DNA of 64,000 nt from Umezawaea sp049997955. Its GTDB lineage: Bacteria; Actinomycetota; Actinomycetes; Mycobacteriales; Pseudonocardiaceae. Below, piece after piece: positions 27,503-35,605 of the stretch. Under the pieces are notes generated by a model. The model saw only the letters and a list, made by a program, of their open reading frames with translations, was not told where the DNA came from and made no database searches. The translations under genes were made by a program, and so were the position numbers. Each line of letters starts with the position of its first letter. The stretch's first letter is position 1. The stretch covers positions 62,001 through 126,000 of the forward strand of contig JAEBDY010000012.1 in NCBI GenBank assembly GCA_049997955.1, in the 5' to 3' direction.

Positions 27503-28165
27503 TCAGCGCAGCTTCATCCGCCTGCGCACCATGCGGTCGAGGAGGCGGTCGGGAACGATCCGCGTGAGCCGGATCAGCACGGCCGCGTCGCGGCCGACCG
27601 CGTAGCGCGTGCGCGGCTTCCGGGCGGTGACGGCGCGGGAGATCACCGCGGCGGCGCGCTCGGGTTCGACACCGTCCCTGGCGAAGGACTCGATCTGGGC
27701 CAGGAACGCGGTCATCAGCTTGTCGTAGCGGACGTGCTGGTCGGGGGTCATGGCCTCGGCGAGCCGCTTGGCCGTGGCCACCCCGCTCTCGTTCATGTTC
27801 GTCCGGACGGCGCCGGGGATGACGACCACGACCCTCACCCCGAACTCCTCGACCTCGCGGCGGAGCGCGTCGCTGACGGCCTCCATGGCGAACTTCGCGG
27901 CGGAGTACGGGCCGAATCCCGGCATGGCGACCTTTCCGCCGACCGAACCGATGTTGACGACGCGGCCACCGTCGGCGAGGAGCGCGGGCAGCAGGGCCTG
28001 GGTCACCGCGATCTGCCCGAAGACGCCGACGTCGAACTGCCGCCGCCACTCCTTCAGCACCAAGGTTTCCACGGGCGCGTTGACCGCGATGCCCGCGTTG
28101 TTGATCACGGCTCGCAGTGGCCGACCGCCGCGATCTCGCGCCACTCGCTCGGCCAGCGCGGCCAC
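27503..28165 (-). pseudogene. N-terminally truncated SDR
   Basis: This frame of up to 220 residues (GTG at 28165) contains the later SDR blocks: the NNAGIAV motif, VVNIGSVGGKVAMPGFGPYS with AAKFAMEAV giving Ser, Tyr and Lys of the active site, and a VIPGAVRTNM loop. The glycine-rich cofactor loop, first helix and second strand are missing. In-frame reading upstream (TILDITDETH) reaches only the third strand before homology ends near 28190, inside an operator-like dyad. Without the loop it should not bind NAD(P), so it is probably dead. It is divergent from an MmyB-like regulator, a common arrangement for intact SDR targets. Confidence 0.7.
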
Positions 28166-28195
28166 GTGGGTCTCGTCGGTGATGTCGAGGATCGT

Positions 28196-28216
28196 CCTGG
28201 TACAGCTGGTACCAGG
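28196..28216. promoter_or_regulatory. Candidate operator of the MmyB-like regulator
   Basis: CCTGGTAC at 28196-28203 and its exact complement GTACCAGG at 28209-28216 are separated by five bases. The dyad ends 32 bases before the regulator's ATG and abuts the broken end of the divergent SDR. Confidence 0.65.
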
Positions 28217-28248
28217 CTGCGACCGGAGTCGTGCGGGAGACTGGGCGG

Positions 28249-29085
28249 ATGAACGACCTGGGTGCCGCGCTTCGTGCGTGGCGGGATCGCCTCACCCCTC
28301 AAGCGGTCGGGCTCAAGCAGAACTCGCCGCGTCGCGCACCGGGGCTGCGGCGCGAAGAACTGGCCGTCCTGGCGGGCATCTCGATCGAGTACGTGGTCCG
28401 GATCGAGCAGGGCCGGGCCACGACCCCGTCGGCGCAGGTGTGCTCCGCCTTGGCCCGCGCGCTGCAACTGTCCGATGAGGAGCAGGCCCACCTCCTGCGC
28501 CTGGCCGGTCACACCGCGGACCCGAACCGCACACCGCGGCTGATCCCCGGCAGCGTGCAGCGGATCATGGAGCAGCTCTCCGGGCACCCGCTGTCGGTGT
28601 ACGACGCCACGTGGCAGCTGCTCCACTGGAACCCGCTGTTCGCGGCGACCTTCGGCGACCCCACCGCGCTGTCCGACGATGGCCGGAACATGCTGCTGCG
28701 GCAGTTCGAGGGCGAGACGAGCCGCGTGAGGTACACGTCCGCCGAGCGCTCCGCGTTCGAGGAATCCCTGGTGGCGGACCTGCGCGCCACCACCAGCCGG
28801 TACCCGGACGACCAGGAGCTGAACGCGCTGATCGGGCGGTTGGAGCGCGGCGCGCGTTTCCGCGAGCTGTGGGCGCGGGGGACGGTGGCCGCGCACCAGA
28901 GCGGTCACAAGATCGTGGAGCACCCCGACGTCGGCGCTGTCGACCTGGACTCCGACACCCTCACCACGCAGGGCTCGAACCTGCGCGTGGTCGTGTACAC
29001 GCCTCGGCCCGGGACGGACGCCCGCAGCAAGCTCGACTTCCTCACCGCGGTCGGCACCCAGGACCTCGCGCCGCGGGTCACCTGA
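28249..29085 (+). CDS. MmyB-like helix-turn-helix regulator
   Basis: This 278-residue protein has an N-terminal XRE-type helix-turn-helix, recognised by LRAWRDRLTPQAVGL and GLRREELAVLAGISIEYVVRIEQGR. Residues about 105-265 form a PAS-like MmyB ligand domain with SVYDATWQLLHWNPLFAATFGD and the late HPDVGAVDLDSDTL motif. Such proteins usually control a divergent SDR gene in response to a hydrophobic ligand; here the divergent SDR is truncated. ATG 28249 is chosen over an upstream in-frame start because it gives the standard N-terminus. Its 3' end overlaps the convergent TetR gene by eight bases. Confidence 0.92.
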   Translation: MNDLGAALRAWRDRLTPQAVGLKQNSPRRAPGLRREELAVLAGISIEYVVRIEQGRATTPSAQVCSALARALQLSDEEQAHLLRLAGHTADPNRTPRLIPGSVQRIMEQLSGHPLSVYDATWQLLHWNPLFAATFGDPTALSDDGRNMLLRQFEGETSRVRYTSAERSAFEESLVADLRATTSRYPDDQELNALIGRLERGARFRELWARGTVAAHQSGHKIVEHPDVGAVDLDSDTLTTQGSNLRVVVYTPRPGTDARSKLDFLTAVGTQDLAPRVT

Positions 29086-29650
29086 GCCCGTCCACCTCAC
29101 CCGCGGGCAGTCCCATGCCCAGGAGCACCACGGACAGGTAGCGCTCGGTGACCGCTGCCGGGTCCTCCCTGGACGCGGCGATCGCGTGCTGCAACCCGCA
29201 CAACAACTTCAGCAGGTCCTCACCGGTCAGGTCGGACCGGTGGGCGCCTGCCGCACGCGCGCGGTCGAGCAGCACGGAGACCGCCCTGGCGAGTTCCACC
29301 TTGCTCCGCGAGGTCTTCGTCACCGCGTCGTCCACCGCGACCAGGACTCCGACCAGACCGGGCTCGCGCACCGCCCGCAGGAGCGAGGAGCGGAAGAACT
29401 CCGCCAGACCGGCGGCGGCGTCCTCGACCTCCGCCGCCGCGATCGCGCGGTCGGTCATCTCCCGCAGGCCGTCCTCCACGACCGCTTCCAACATCGCCTG
29501 CTGCGTGGGGAAGAGCCGGTACACGGTGCCCACGCCGACACCGGCTCGGCGGGCCAACTCGTTCAGCGTGATGGCGGTGTCGCCCGCGCCGACCGCGCTG
29601 CGGGCCTCGTCGAAGATGCGCTCCTGGTTGCGCCGCGCGTCGGCTCGCAT
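29078..29650 (-). CDS. TetR family repressor of the divergent hydrolase
   Basis: This 190-residue protein starts at ATG 29650, preceded by AGGAGG; an upstream ATG at 29683 lies inside the operator region and is less likely. The helix-turn-helix reads ITLNELARRAGVGVGTVYRLFPTQQAMLEAV. The C-terminal half is of the SbtR/TetR_C type (SKVELARAVSVLLDRARAAGA). Two 21-base operators and back-to-back promoters lie between it and an alpha/beta hydrolase gene. It should therefore repress itself and that hydrolase. Confidence 0.93.
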   Translation of the reverse strand: MRADARRNQERIFDEARSAVGAGDTAITLNELARRAGVGVGTVYRLFPTQQAMLEAVVEDGLREMTDRAIAAAEVEDAAAGLAEFFRSSLLRAVREPGLVGVLVAVDDAVTKTSRSKVELARAVSVLLDRARAAGAHRSDLTGEDLLKLLCGLQHAIAASREDPAAVTERYLSVVLLGMGLPAGEVDGLR

Positions 29651-29673
29651 CGCGTCCTCCTCGGTCCACGCGG

Positions 29674-29694
29674 AAGTGGACAAGCTATCAACTT
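29674..29694. promoter_or_regulatory. TetR operator 1
   Basis: A 21-base imperfect dyad begins AAGTGGA and ends TCAACTT. It contains the -10 element of the minus-strand promoter. The second copy starts 35 bases further on. Confidence 0.8.
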
Positions 29695-29710
29695 GGCGGC
29701 TACGGTCTAA
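29682..29710 (-). promoter_or_regulatory. Promoter of the TetR gene
   Basis: On the minus strand TTAGAC (29710-29705) and TAGCTT (29687-29682) are 17 bases apart. The -10 element lies inside operator 1, so repressor binding would block it directly. Confidence 0.65.
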
Positions 29711-29721
29711 GTGGATAGCTT
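29693..29721 (+). promoter_or_regulatory. Promoter of the alpha/beta hydrolase gene
   Basis: TTGGCG (29693-29698) and TAGCTT (29716-29721) are separated by exactly 17 bases. The -10 element lies inside operator 2 and the -35 element touches operator 1. Confidence 0.65.
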
Positions 29722-29729
29722 ATCAACTC
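29709..29729. promoter_or_regulatory. TetR operator 2
   Basis: A second 21-base copy, beginning AAGTGGATAG and ending TTATCAACTC. It differs from operator 1 at only a few positions, mainly in the central five bases. Confidence 0.8.
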
Positions 29730-29741
29730 GAAGGGAATCCC

Positions 29742-30512
29742 ATGACCACGGTCTTCGTCCACGGCGTGCCCGAAACACCCTCCATCTGGGACGGTGTGCG
29801 CGCCCACCTCGACGGCGACTCGGTGGCGCTGCGACTTCCGGGATTCGGCGGCCCCCGCCCCGAAGGCCTGCGCGACAAGGACGACTACGCCCACTGGCTG
29901 GCCGAGGAACTGCGGAAGGTCGACGGTCCGATCGACCTGGTCGGCCACGACTGGGGCGCTCACCTGGTCTACCGGGTCGTCACCGCGTTCGACGTCCCCC
30001 TGCGGAGCTGGGCCGCCGACGTCGCGCACGGGTGGCACCCGGACTACCGGTGGCACGACGTGGCGAAGCTGTGGCAGACCCCCGCCGGGGAGGAGTCGCT
30101 GGCCGGACTTCGCGAAGCGGTTCCCGGCAGCGGCCACACGTTCGGCGACCACCTGCGGCCCCGCGGCATGACCCCGCAGGTCGCCAAGGAGGTCGACGCC
30201 GCGCACGACGAGACCATGAGCGCCGCCATCCTCGACCTCTACCGCTCGGCGGCGCCGAACCTGCACGCCGACTGGGGCGTCGGCCTCCTGCGACCGGCCC
30301 GGATCCCCGGCCTGGTCCTCATCCCCACCGGCGACCCCCTCGCCAAGGACGCGCTCGACGTCGACATCGACGTCGCGGAACGCCTTGGCGCGCGCTGGGT
30401 CGCACTCGACGGGCTCACCCACTACTGGATGCTGCAGGAACCGGCCCGCGTCGCCGAGATCCTCACCGGGTTCCACGACTCGATCGGGTCCGATGTGGAC
30501 GGAACGCGGTAG
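29742..30512 (+). CDS. Alpha/beta hydrolase, epoxide hydrolase/haloalkane dehalogenase-like
   Basis: This 256-residue cytosolic enzyme starts at ATG 29742 after AAGGGA. The oxyanion-hole region is FVHGVPETPSIW. The nucleophile elbow is LVGHDWGAHLVYR, with Asp instead of Ser as in epoxide hydrolases and haloalkane dehalogenases. The acid lies near PTGDPLAKDALD and the base histidine in LDGLTHYWMLQEP. Substrate unknown, but inducible control by the adjacent TetR repressor points to a xenobiotic or stress role. Confidence 0.9.
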   Translation: MTTVFVHGVPETPSIWDGVRAHLDGDSVALRLPGFGGPRPEGLRDKDDYAHWLAEELRKVDGPIDLVGHDWGAHLVYRVVTAFDVPLRSWAADVAHGWHPDYRWHDVAKLWQTPAGEESLAGLREAVPGSGHTFGDHLRPRGMTPQVAKEVDAAHDETMSAAILDLYRSAAPNLHADWGVGLLRPARIPGLVLIPTGDPLAKDALDVDIDVAERLGARWVALDGLTHYWMLQEPARVAEILTGFHDSIGSDVDGTR

Positions 30513-30609
30513 CGGATGACGCAGGCCTCGGGTCTCAACCGCTGTTGGCGGCCGAATCCCGGCTGAAGCGGGTCGACATCGCTGCCGGGACGGGAAACGC
30601 GCGGTCCGG

Positions 30610-30972
30610 TCAGGCCACGTGGCGGGACCTGTTCAGGGCCAGTCCACCCAGGACCGCGCCGAGGAGACCCACCGCCAGCGCCGCGGCACCCCCGACCACT
30701 CCGCCGCCGGTGCCGGGACCACCCTCGGCGGCGGCCACGACCAGCCCGCCGATCAGCGCTCCGGCCGAACCTCCGGCCACAGCCGTGATCGCACCGCGTC
30801 GCCAGGGGCCGGTGCCGGTGCGACCGGCGGCGCGAGCCAGGGCCACCCCGCCGACGACCACGGCGGCCACCCCGAGCAGTGCGGCCACCAGGGACCAGGA
30901 ACGCCCGGCGGTCAGGGTGTACGCGTCGGCGGCCGGCCGGGTCGGGGCGAGGGCGAGCAGGCGGGGGGACAT
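30610..30972 (-). CDS. Small membrane protein, DUF6223-like
   Basis: This 120-residue protein has three hydrophobic helices: SLVAALLGVAAVVVGGVALA, TAVAGGSAGALIGGLVVAAA and a Gly/Ala-rich third helix. They are preceded by the short soluble stretch ADAYTLTAGRSW. This layout fits the small actinobacterial DUF6223 family, for which no function is known. It is divergent from the histidine kinase gene and shares with it an upstream region carrying four CGCGGTA half sites, so it may be a target of that two-component system. Confidence 0.65.
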   Translation of the reverse strand: MSPRLLALAPTRPAADAYTLTAGRSWSLVAALLGVAAVVVGGVALARAAGRTGTGPWRRGAITAVAGGSAGALIGGLVVAAAEGGPGTGGGVVGGAAALAVGLLGAVLGGLALNRSRHVA

Positions 30973-31066
30973 GGTGTTCTCCTTCTGCGACTGGACGTCG
31001 CCCGATCATGTCCGCCCACCCGGCCCCGGTCGTCCTGCCGACGCGGTCGATCCACCGTGCCGCCGA

Positions 31067-31124
31067 CGCGGTAGCCGGGTACCGCGGACGCCGCAGGAAC
31101 CGCGGGAGTACCGCGTGCGCGGTA
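31067..31124. promoter_or_regulatory. Four inverted CGCGGTA heptamers
   Basis: CGCGGTA at 31067-31073 pairs with TACCGCG at 31080-31086 across six bases. A second pair, TACCGCG at 31109-31115 and CGCGGTA at 31118-31124, is split by two bases. All four copies are exact. They stand between divergent starts at 30972 and 31185 and are a likely binding array for the adjacent response regulator. Confidence 0.65.
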
Positions 31125-31184
31125 GTCGAACGGTCCTCCGCGAGCAGGAGTCGCCCGTGCCGACACCTGGCTACTGTGCACCGC

Positions 31185-32303
31185 ATGAGCAGGGGGCGGA
31201 TCAGGGTCGTGGACTGGGTGGTCGCCACAGGCGTGGCGGCGGCCCTGCTGGTCGCCGGGCTGTCCGGGCAGCACCCCTCCACGTACCTGGACCCGGTGGG
31301 CCACGCGTTGTTGATCACCGGTGGTCTGGCGCTCGCCGCTCGCCGACGGGCCCCGGTCGCCGTGCTGATCGCGACCGGGTCGTGCGCGCTGGGGTACCAG
31401 GCCCTCGGGTTCGACGTGCCCGTCGTCGCGTACCTGTTCGCGGTCTACGGCGCGGTCCGGGCGGGGCACCGCGGCGTGGCGGTGGTGGCGTCGGTGGTCA
31501 TGCTGATCGCCGTTCCGCTCGCGATCCTGGTTTCTCCCCGTGAGTGGGCCACGGGGGAGGTGTTCACGCAGTCGCGGGACGTCCTCCAGTTGGCGTGGCT
31601 GATCGCCGCGGGGGCGGCGGGGGAGGCGCTGCGGCAGGCCGAGCGCCGGGCGGACGAGGCCGAGCGCACCCGTGAGGAGACCGCGCGGCGCCGCGCCGAC
31701 GAGGAGCGGCTGCACATCGCGCGGGAGCTGCACGACTCGCTCACCCACCAGATCTCCGTCATCAAGCTGCAGGCCGAGGTCGCCGTCCACCTGGCGGGGA
31801 AACGGGGGGAGCGGGTTCCGGAGGCCCTGCTGGCGATCCTGGAGGCCGGTCGTGAGGCGTCGCGTGAGCTGCGGGCGACCCTGGGGGCGCTGCGCGATGA
31901 CGACAAGAGCCCGCCGCACGGCCTCGACCACGTCCCGGACCTGGTGCGGCGAGCCCGCACGACCGGTCTGGACGCGAACCTGACGATCGAGGGGCACCGC
32001 GACGACGTGCCCGCCGCGGTGGACCGGACCGCCTACCGGATCGTCCAGGAGTCGCTGACCAACATCGCCCGCCACGCCGCCGCCGCTACCGCGTCGGTCC
32101 GGATCGACTACCGCCCGGACGCACTGGTCATCCGGGTCGACGACGACGGCGGGGCCACCGCGGACACCGCGCCGGTGCCCGGCGTCGGGCTGCTCGGGAT
32201 GCGCGAACGGGTCACCGCCCTCGGAGGGCACCTGCGGGCGGAACCGCGCACCGGGGGCGGGTTCTCCGTCCAAGCCGAACTCCCCGTGGACCGGCCGTCG
32301 TGA
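31185..32303 (+). CDS. Sensor histidine kinase, NarL-system type
   Basis: This 372-residue membrane kinase has four to five N-terminal membrane helices (VDWVVATGVAAALLVAGL, LLITGGLALA, PVVAYLFAVYGAV, VVASVVMLIAVPLAIL) with very short external loops. A coiled linker follows (about 145-175). The HisKA_3 domain has phospho-acceptor His183 in IARELHDSLTHQISVIKL. The ATP-binding domain has IVQESLTNIARHA (N box), VDDDGG and GVGLLGMRERV. Start at ATG 31185. Its stop overlaps the response regulator start (GTGA). The signal is probably membrane-borne, as there is no external sensor domain. Confidence 0.93.
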   Translation: MSRGRIRVVDWVVATGVAAALLVAGLSGQHPSTYLDPVGHALLITGGLALAARRRAPVAVLIATGSCALGYQALGFDVPVVAYLFAVYGAVRAGHRGVAVVASVVMLIAVPLAILVSPREWATGEVFTQSRDVLQLAWLIAAGAAGEALRQAERRADEAERTREETARRRADEERLHIARELHDSLTHQISVIKLQAEVAVHLAGKRGERVPEALLAILEAGREASRELRATLGALRDDDKSPPHGLDHVPDLVRRARTTGLDANLTIEGHRDDVPAAVDRTAYRIVQESLTNIARHAAAATASVRIDYRPDALVIRVDDDGGATADTAPVPGVGLLGMRERVTALGGHLRAEPRTGGGFSVQAELPVDRPS

Positions 32304-32959
32304 TCCGCGTCCTGCTGGTCGACGACCAGCCGCTCATCCGCAGCGGGTTCCGCGCCCTGCTCGACGTCGAGGACGGCGTCGAGGTGGTGGCCGAGGCGGG
32401 CCACGGCGGCGAAGGCCTGGTGCTGGCCAGGGAACACCTGCCGGACGTCGCGCTCGTCGACATCCGGATGCCGGTCATGGACGGCATCGAGTTCACCCGG
32501 CGCGTCGCCGCCGACCCGGCGCTGGCCCCGGTGCACGTGGTCATCCTGACCAACTACGGCCTGGACGAGCACGTCCTCGACGCGTTGCGCGCGGGCGCGG
32601 CGGGGTTCCTCGTCAAGGACATCCAGCCGGAGGACTTCCTGCACGCCTTGCGCGTCGCCGCCCGCGGCGACGCGCTGCTCGCGCCGTCGATCACCCGCAA
32701 GCTGATCGCCCGGTACGTCACCCAGCCTCCGACCACCGCCGCCGGCGGGCTGGGAGAACTGACCAACCGCGAACGCGAGGCCGTCGCCCTGGTGGCGAGG
32801 GGCCTGTCGAACGACGAGGTCGCGGCGCACATGGTGATCACCCCGCTGACCGCGAAGACCCACGTCAACCGAGCCATGGTCAAGCTGCACGTCCGCGACC
32901 GCGCCCAGCTCGTGGTCCTGGCCTACGAATCCGGCCTGGTGGTCCCGCGCACCTCCTGA
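32300..32959 (+). CDS. NarL/FixJ family response regulator
   Basis: This 219-residue regulator has a receiver domain at residues 1-120 with the acidic pocket DD at 8-9, phospho-acceptor Asp54 in LVDIRMPVMDG, and Lys near FLVKDIQPEDF. The C-terminal LuxR-type helix-turn-helix reads LTNREREAVALVARGLSNDEVAAHMVITPLTAKTHVNRAMVKL. The GTG start overlaps the kinase stop by four bases. The divergent upstream region of the pair carries a symmetrical heptamer array, a plausible autoregulatory site. Confidence 0.95.
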   Translation: MIRVLLVDDQPLIRSGFRALLDVEDGVEVVAEAGHGGEGLVLAREHLPDVALVDIRMPVMDGIEFTRRVAADPALAPVHVVILTNYGLDEHVLDALRAGAAGFLVKDIQPEDFLHALRVAARGDALLAPSITRKLIARYVTQPPTTAAGGLGELTNREREAVALVARGLSNDEVAAHMVITPLTAKTHVNRAMVKLHVRDRAQLVVLAYESGLVVPRTS

Positions 32960-32972
32960 CGTCCGGGCGGGA

Positions 32973-33890
32973 TCAGGTGATCGCCCCGTGCGGCAGGACG
33001 GCGTGGACGCCCCACGTCTCGTTCACGACCTGCGTGACGCGCAGGTCCACGACCGAGCTGGCGAGCGCGACGGCCGTGCCCTTGTCGAGGTCGTGCAGGA
33101 CCTGGATCCACCCGACCATCGCCACGAGGGCCTCCGTCATCGCCGCGTTGAGGTCCGCGTCGAACCCGAACGTGACGCGTCCGCCGGGGGTCACCGCGTG
33201 GACACCGGGAACCGGGGTCCCGGTGACGACGTCGAGGACGACCTCCGTCGTCATCGGGCACTCGATCGCGGTGCCCGACACCTCGCCGCCGCCCTGCGCC
33301 GCGTGGCCGTCGCCGAGGTGCAGCAGCGCCCCCGGCACGGTGACCGGCAGGTACAACGTGGACCCGGCGGTCAGGTCGCGGCAGTCGATGTTGCCACCTC
33401 CGACGGCCCGCGGCGGGATCGTCGAGTGCCTGCCCGGCTCGGCGGGCGGCAACCCGATCACACCGAGGAACGGCGAGATCGGCACGGTGTGGCCCCGGTC
33501 GTTGGTGGCGGTCCCGGCCCCGTCGATCTCCCACAGCAACCAGGAGGGCTCCCCGGTCAGGCCGAGCGCGCGATTCAGCGCGTTGTCCTTGGCGCCCGCG
33601 ACGGTCCAGCCCCAGTCACCGGGGACGGCCGAGACGACGTGGATCGCCAGCACGTTCCCCGGTTCGGCGCCGCGCACGGCGATGGGGCCGGTGAGGCAGT
33701 GGCCCCTCTGCCCCTCGAACATGGTCGGCCGCCGCTCACCCGGTGTCCGTTGCCGTTCGAGGAAACCGGAGGCGTCGAGGGACCCCGCGACGACCGCGTC
33801 GCCGGGGTCGACGGTGAGCGCGGGCCGCGCGTCGGGATCGAACACGTCCGTCGTGGTTCCGGGTTCTGGGCGCAGTTCGTGAACGGTCAC
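32973..33890 (-). CDS. Acetamidase/formamidase family amidohydrolase
   Basis: This 305-residue protein of the FmdA/AmdA fold hydrolyses short amides such as formamide to ammonia and acid. Family blocks seen are GHCLTGPIAVRGAEPGNVLAI, RAVGGGNIDCRDLTAGSTLYLPV, LHLGDGHAAQGGGEVSGTAIE and VGWIQVLHDLDK. The Asp, His and Glu residues of the active site, in GDGHAAQGGGE, are intact. The GTG start at 33890 overlaps by four bases the stop of the preceding ferredoxin reductase in its native frame. It is last in a long operon. Confidence 0.9.
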   Translation of the reverse strand: MTVHELRPEPGTTTDVFDPDARPALTVDPGDAVVAGSLDASGFLERQRTPGERRPTMFEGQRGHCLTGPIAVRGAEPGNVLAIHVVSAVPGDWGWTVAGAKDNALNRALGLTGEPSWLLWEIDGAGTATNDRGHTVPISPFLGVIGLPPAEPGRHSTIPPRAVGGGNIDCRDLTAGSTLYLPVTVPGALLHLGDGHAAQGGGEVSGTAIECPMTTEVVLDVVTGTPVPGVHAVTPGGRVTFGFDADLNAAMTEALVAMVGWIQVLHDLDKGTAVALASSVVDLRVTQVVNETWGVHAVLPHGAIT

Positions 33891-34842
33891 GCCGATTCCT
33901 CGCTCTCGTAGGGGCCGACCACGATCTCCGGTGACCTGGCTCGCGACACGCAGGCCACAAGCTCCCGAGGCGTTCCCCTTCGGTCAGCACGGAGTCGCGG
34001 TGCTCGACCTCGCCGTCGAGGACCGCGAGGCGGCACGTGCCGCAGGTGCCGGACTCGCAGGACGACTCGACGGGAACACCTCCGCGCCGCAACGCGGCGA
34101 GCAGCGAGAGGTGCGGGGGAACGTCCACCCGGCGCCCGTCAGGGGCCCAGACGGCGGTGAACGGCGAGGACATCCCGGTGCGACCGGCGGTGAACTCCTC
34201 CAGGTGGATCCGGCTCGCGCGCCAGTGGGCCGTCAACGCCCGCACGGCCCGCATGAGCGGAACGGGCCCGCAGCAGTAGACCCGCACGTCGTCGTCCGGA
34301 ACCGCGAGGTGCGGCCACAGGTCCAGCGGGCCCCGGTCGTCGCTGTGGTGCACGGTGTCCTCCGGTCCGTCGAACTCCCGCAGGAACGCGGTGTCCTCGG
34401 CGGACTGCGTCAAGTACAGCAGCCGAGCACCACTCCGGCCTTCCGAGCGCAACCGGCGCACCATCGCCCGGATCGGCGTGATGCCGATCCCCCCGGCGAT
34501 GAACAGGTACCGGGCGGACGGTTCGAGGGGGAACCTGTTGGCCGGTGCGGACACGACGAGCTCGGAGCCCACGACTACGTCGTCGTGCATGCTCACCGAC
34601 CCACCTCGGCCGCCGCCGTCCCGGCGCACGCACACGACGTACTCCCGCGGCCGGGCGCCGCCGGGGTCGACGAGGCTGTAGCTGCGCCTGTGCCCGGCCG
34701 GGGTGGTCACCACGACGTGCGCGCCCGGCTCGTACGGCGGCAGCACGCCGCCCGCGGGATCCCGCAGCGCGAAACGGCGGACCGTCGGCGTGAGGTCGGT
34801 CGACTCGCTAACCCTCAGGCGCAGCTCGGACAGCGAACTCAC
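33887..34842 (-). pseudogene. Ferredoxin reductase-2Fe2S protein (VanB/PDR-like) with a frameshift
   Basis: The FAD and NAD modules read normally: RRSYSLVDPG, IAGGIGITPIRAMVRRL and YCCGPVPLMRAV. The 2Fe-2S domain begins well with ESSCESGTCGTCRLAVLDGE, but after LTEGER (near 33965-33980) the frame changes. The other frame gives ELVACVSRARSPEIVVGPYE then SEESA and a stop, with the expected fourth cluster cysteine, and its TGA overlaps the formamidase GTG. Read straight on, the protein instead gains a basic, unfamiliar tail ending at 33736, inside the formamidase gene. This is a one-base loss or a sequencing error. The GTG start at 34842 overlaps the MOSC gene by 35 bases. Confidence 0.8.
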
Positions 34843-35605
34843 AGCCCTTCTCCACGACCCCGGCGGTGAGGACCTCCAGGTACGTCCCCATGAACCGGTG
34901 CCCGTACGTCCTGTCGATCATGGCCACGACCGGCAGGTCGCGGTGGCCGGTCGCGGGATCGACCTCGGTGGCGGCACAGCGCTTGGTCCGGCGCACGCAC
35001 CGGACGCGCACGCCACCGAGGTCGATCTCCTGGCCGACGGCGTCCAGTTCGGACCAGGCGGGCAGGCCGTCCACGAAGAGGTTGGCCCGGAACCGCAAGC
35101 GGTCCACGACCGTCCCGGTGCGCGACTCCAGGTCGCGCACCGACGCCAGGTTGACCATCGAGACCCAGTCCATCGGCCCGTCCCCGGCCACCGCCGCGTC
35201 CGTGAAGCGCCTGCCCGGTTCCCGCGCGAGCAGCGGCGCGGTGCCGGGCGGGAGGTCGAGGACCCCGGTGAAGAACCGCGCGGCGTGCTCGCGACCTTCC
35301 TCGGTGCCCAGGTCCGCCTTGAGCACCTCGTGCCCCACGACGCACACCGTCAGGACGTCGGTGTCCGTGTCGAGGCGCGTGTCGAGTCCGGCGAGGCGGT
35401 GGTCCGAGACCAGGGCGAAGAACTCCTGCTTCGGCAGCCCTTCCCGCGTCCCCGGCCGGTACCCGCCACCCGGTCGGGCGAAGGCGAACGTCCGGTCGTG
35501 CGGGATCCCCTTGCCGGGCTGGAGCGCCGCGAGCTCCAGCGGCTGCGCGCTGAGCCCCTTGACCGGGTAGGCGAACAGCTCCTCCACCCAGCCGTCCGAC
35601 CTCAC
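34808..35605 (-). CDS. MOSC domain molybdoenzyme (YcbX/mARC-like)
   Basis: This 265-residue protein has an N-terminal MOSC beta-barrel domain (residues 1-110, VEELFAYPVKGLSAQPLEL) and a C-terminal MOSC domain (120-260). The conserved cysteine expected to bind molybdenum cofactor lies in VRRTKRCAATEVDPATG, matching mARC and YcbX. Such enzymes reduce N-hydroxylated compounds and need an electron donor; YcbX carries its own ferredoxin domain. Here that domain is supplied by the next gene, a flavin/2Fe-2S reductase. GTG start 35605 overlaps the DedA stop (GTGA). Confidence 0.9.
   Translation of the reverse strand: MRSDGWVEELFAYPVKGLSAQPLELAALQPGKGIPHDRTFAFARPGGGYRPGTREGLPKQEFFALVSDHRLAGLDTRLDTDTDVLTVCVVGHEVLKADLGTEEGREHAARFFTGVLDLPPGTAPLLAREPGRRFTDAAVAGDGPMDWVSMVNLASVRDLESRTGTVVDRLRFRANLFVDGLPAWSELDAVGQEIDLGGVRVRCVRRTKRCAATEVDPATGHRDLPVVAMIDRTYGHRFMGTYLEVLTAGVVEKGCEFAVRAAPEG

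Noticed and set aside
33736..33886. Genuine C-terminal extension of the ferredoxin reductase
   Set aside because: The tail is basic and unfamiliar, overlaps the formamidase coding region, and the native ending exists in another frame.
33950..33990. Programmed ribosomal frameshift
   Set aside because: There is no clear slippery heptamer or downstream structure; a simple indel or sequencing error is more economical.
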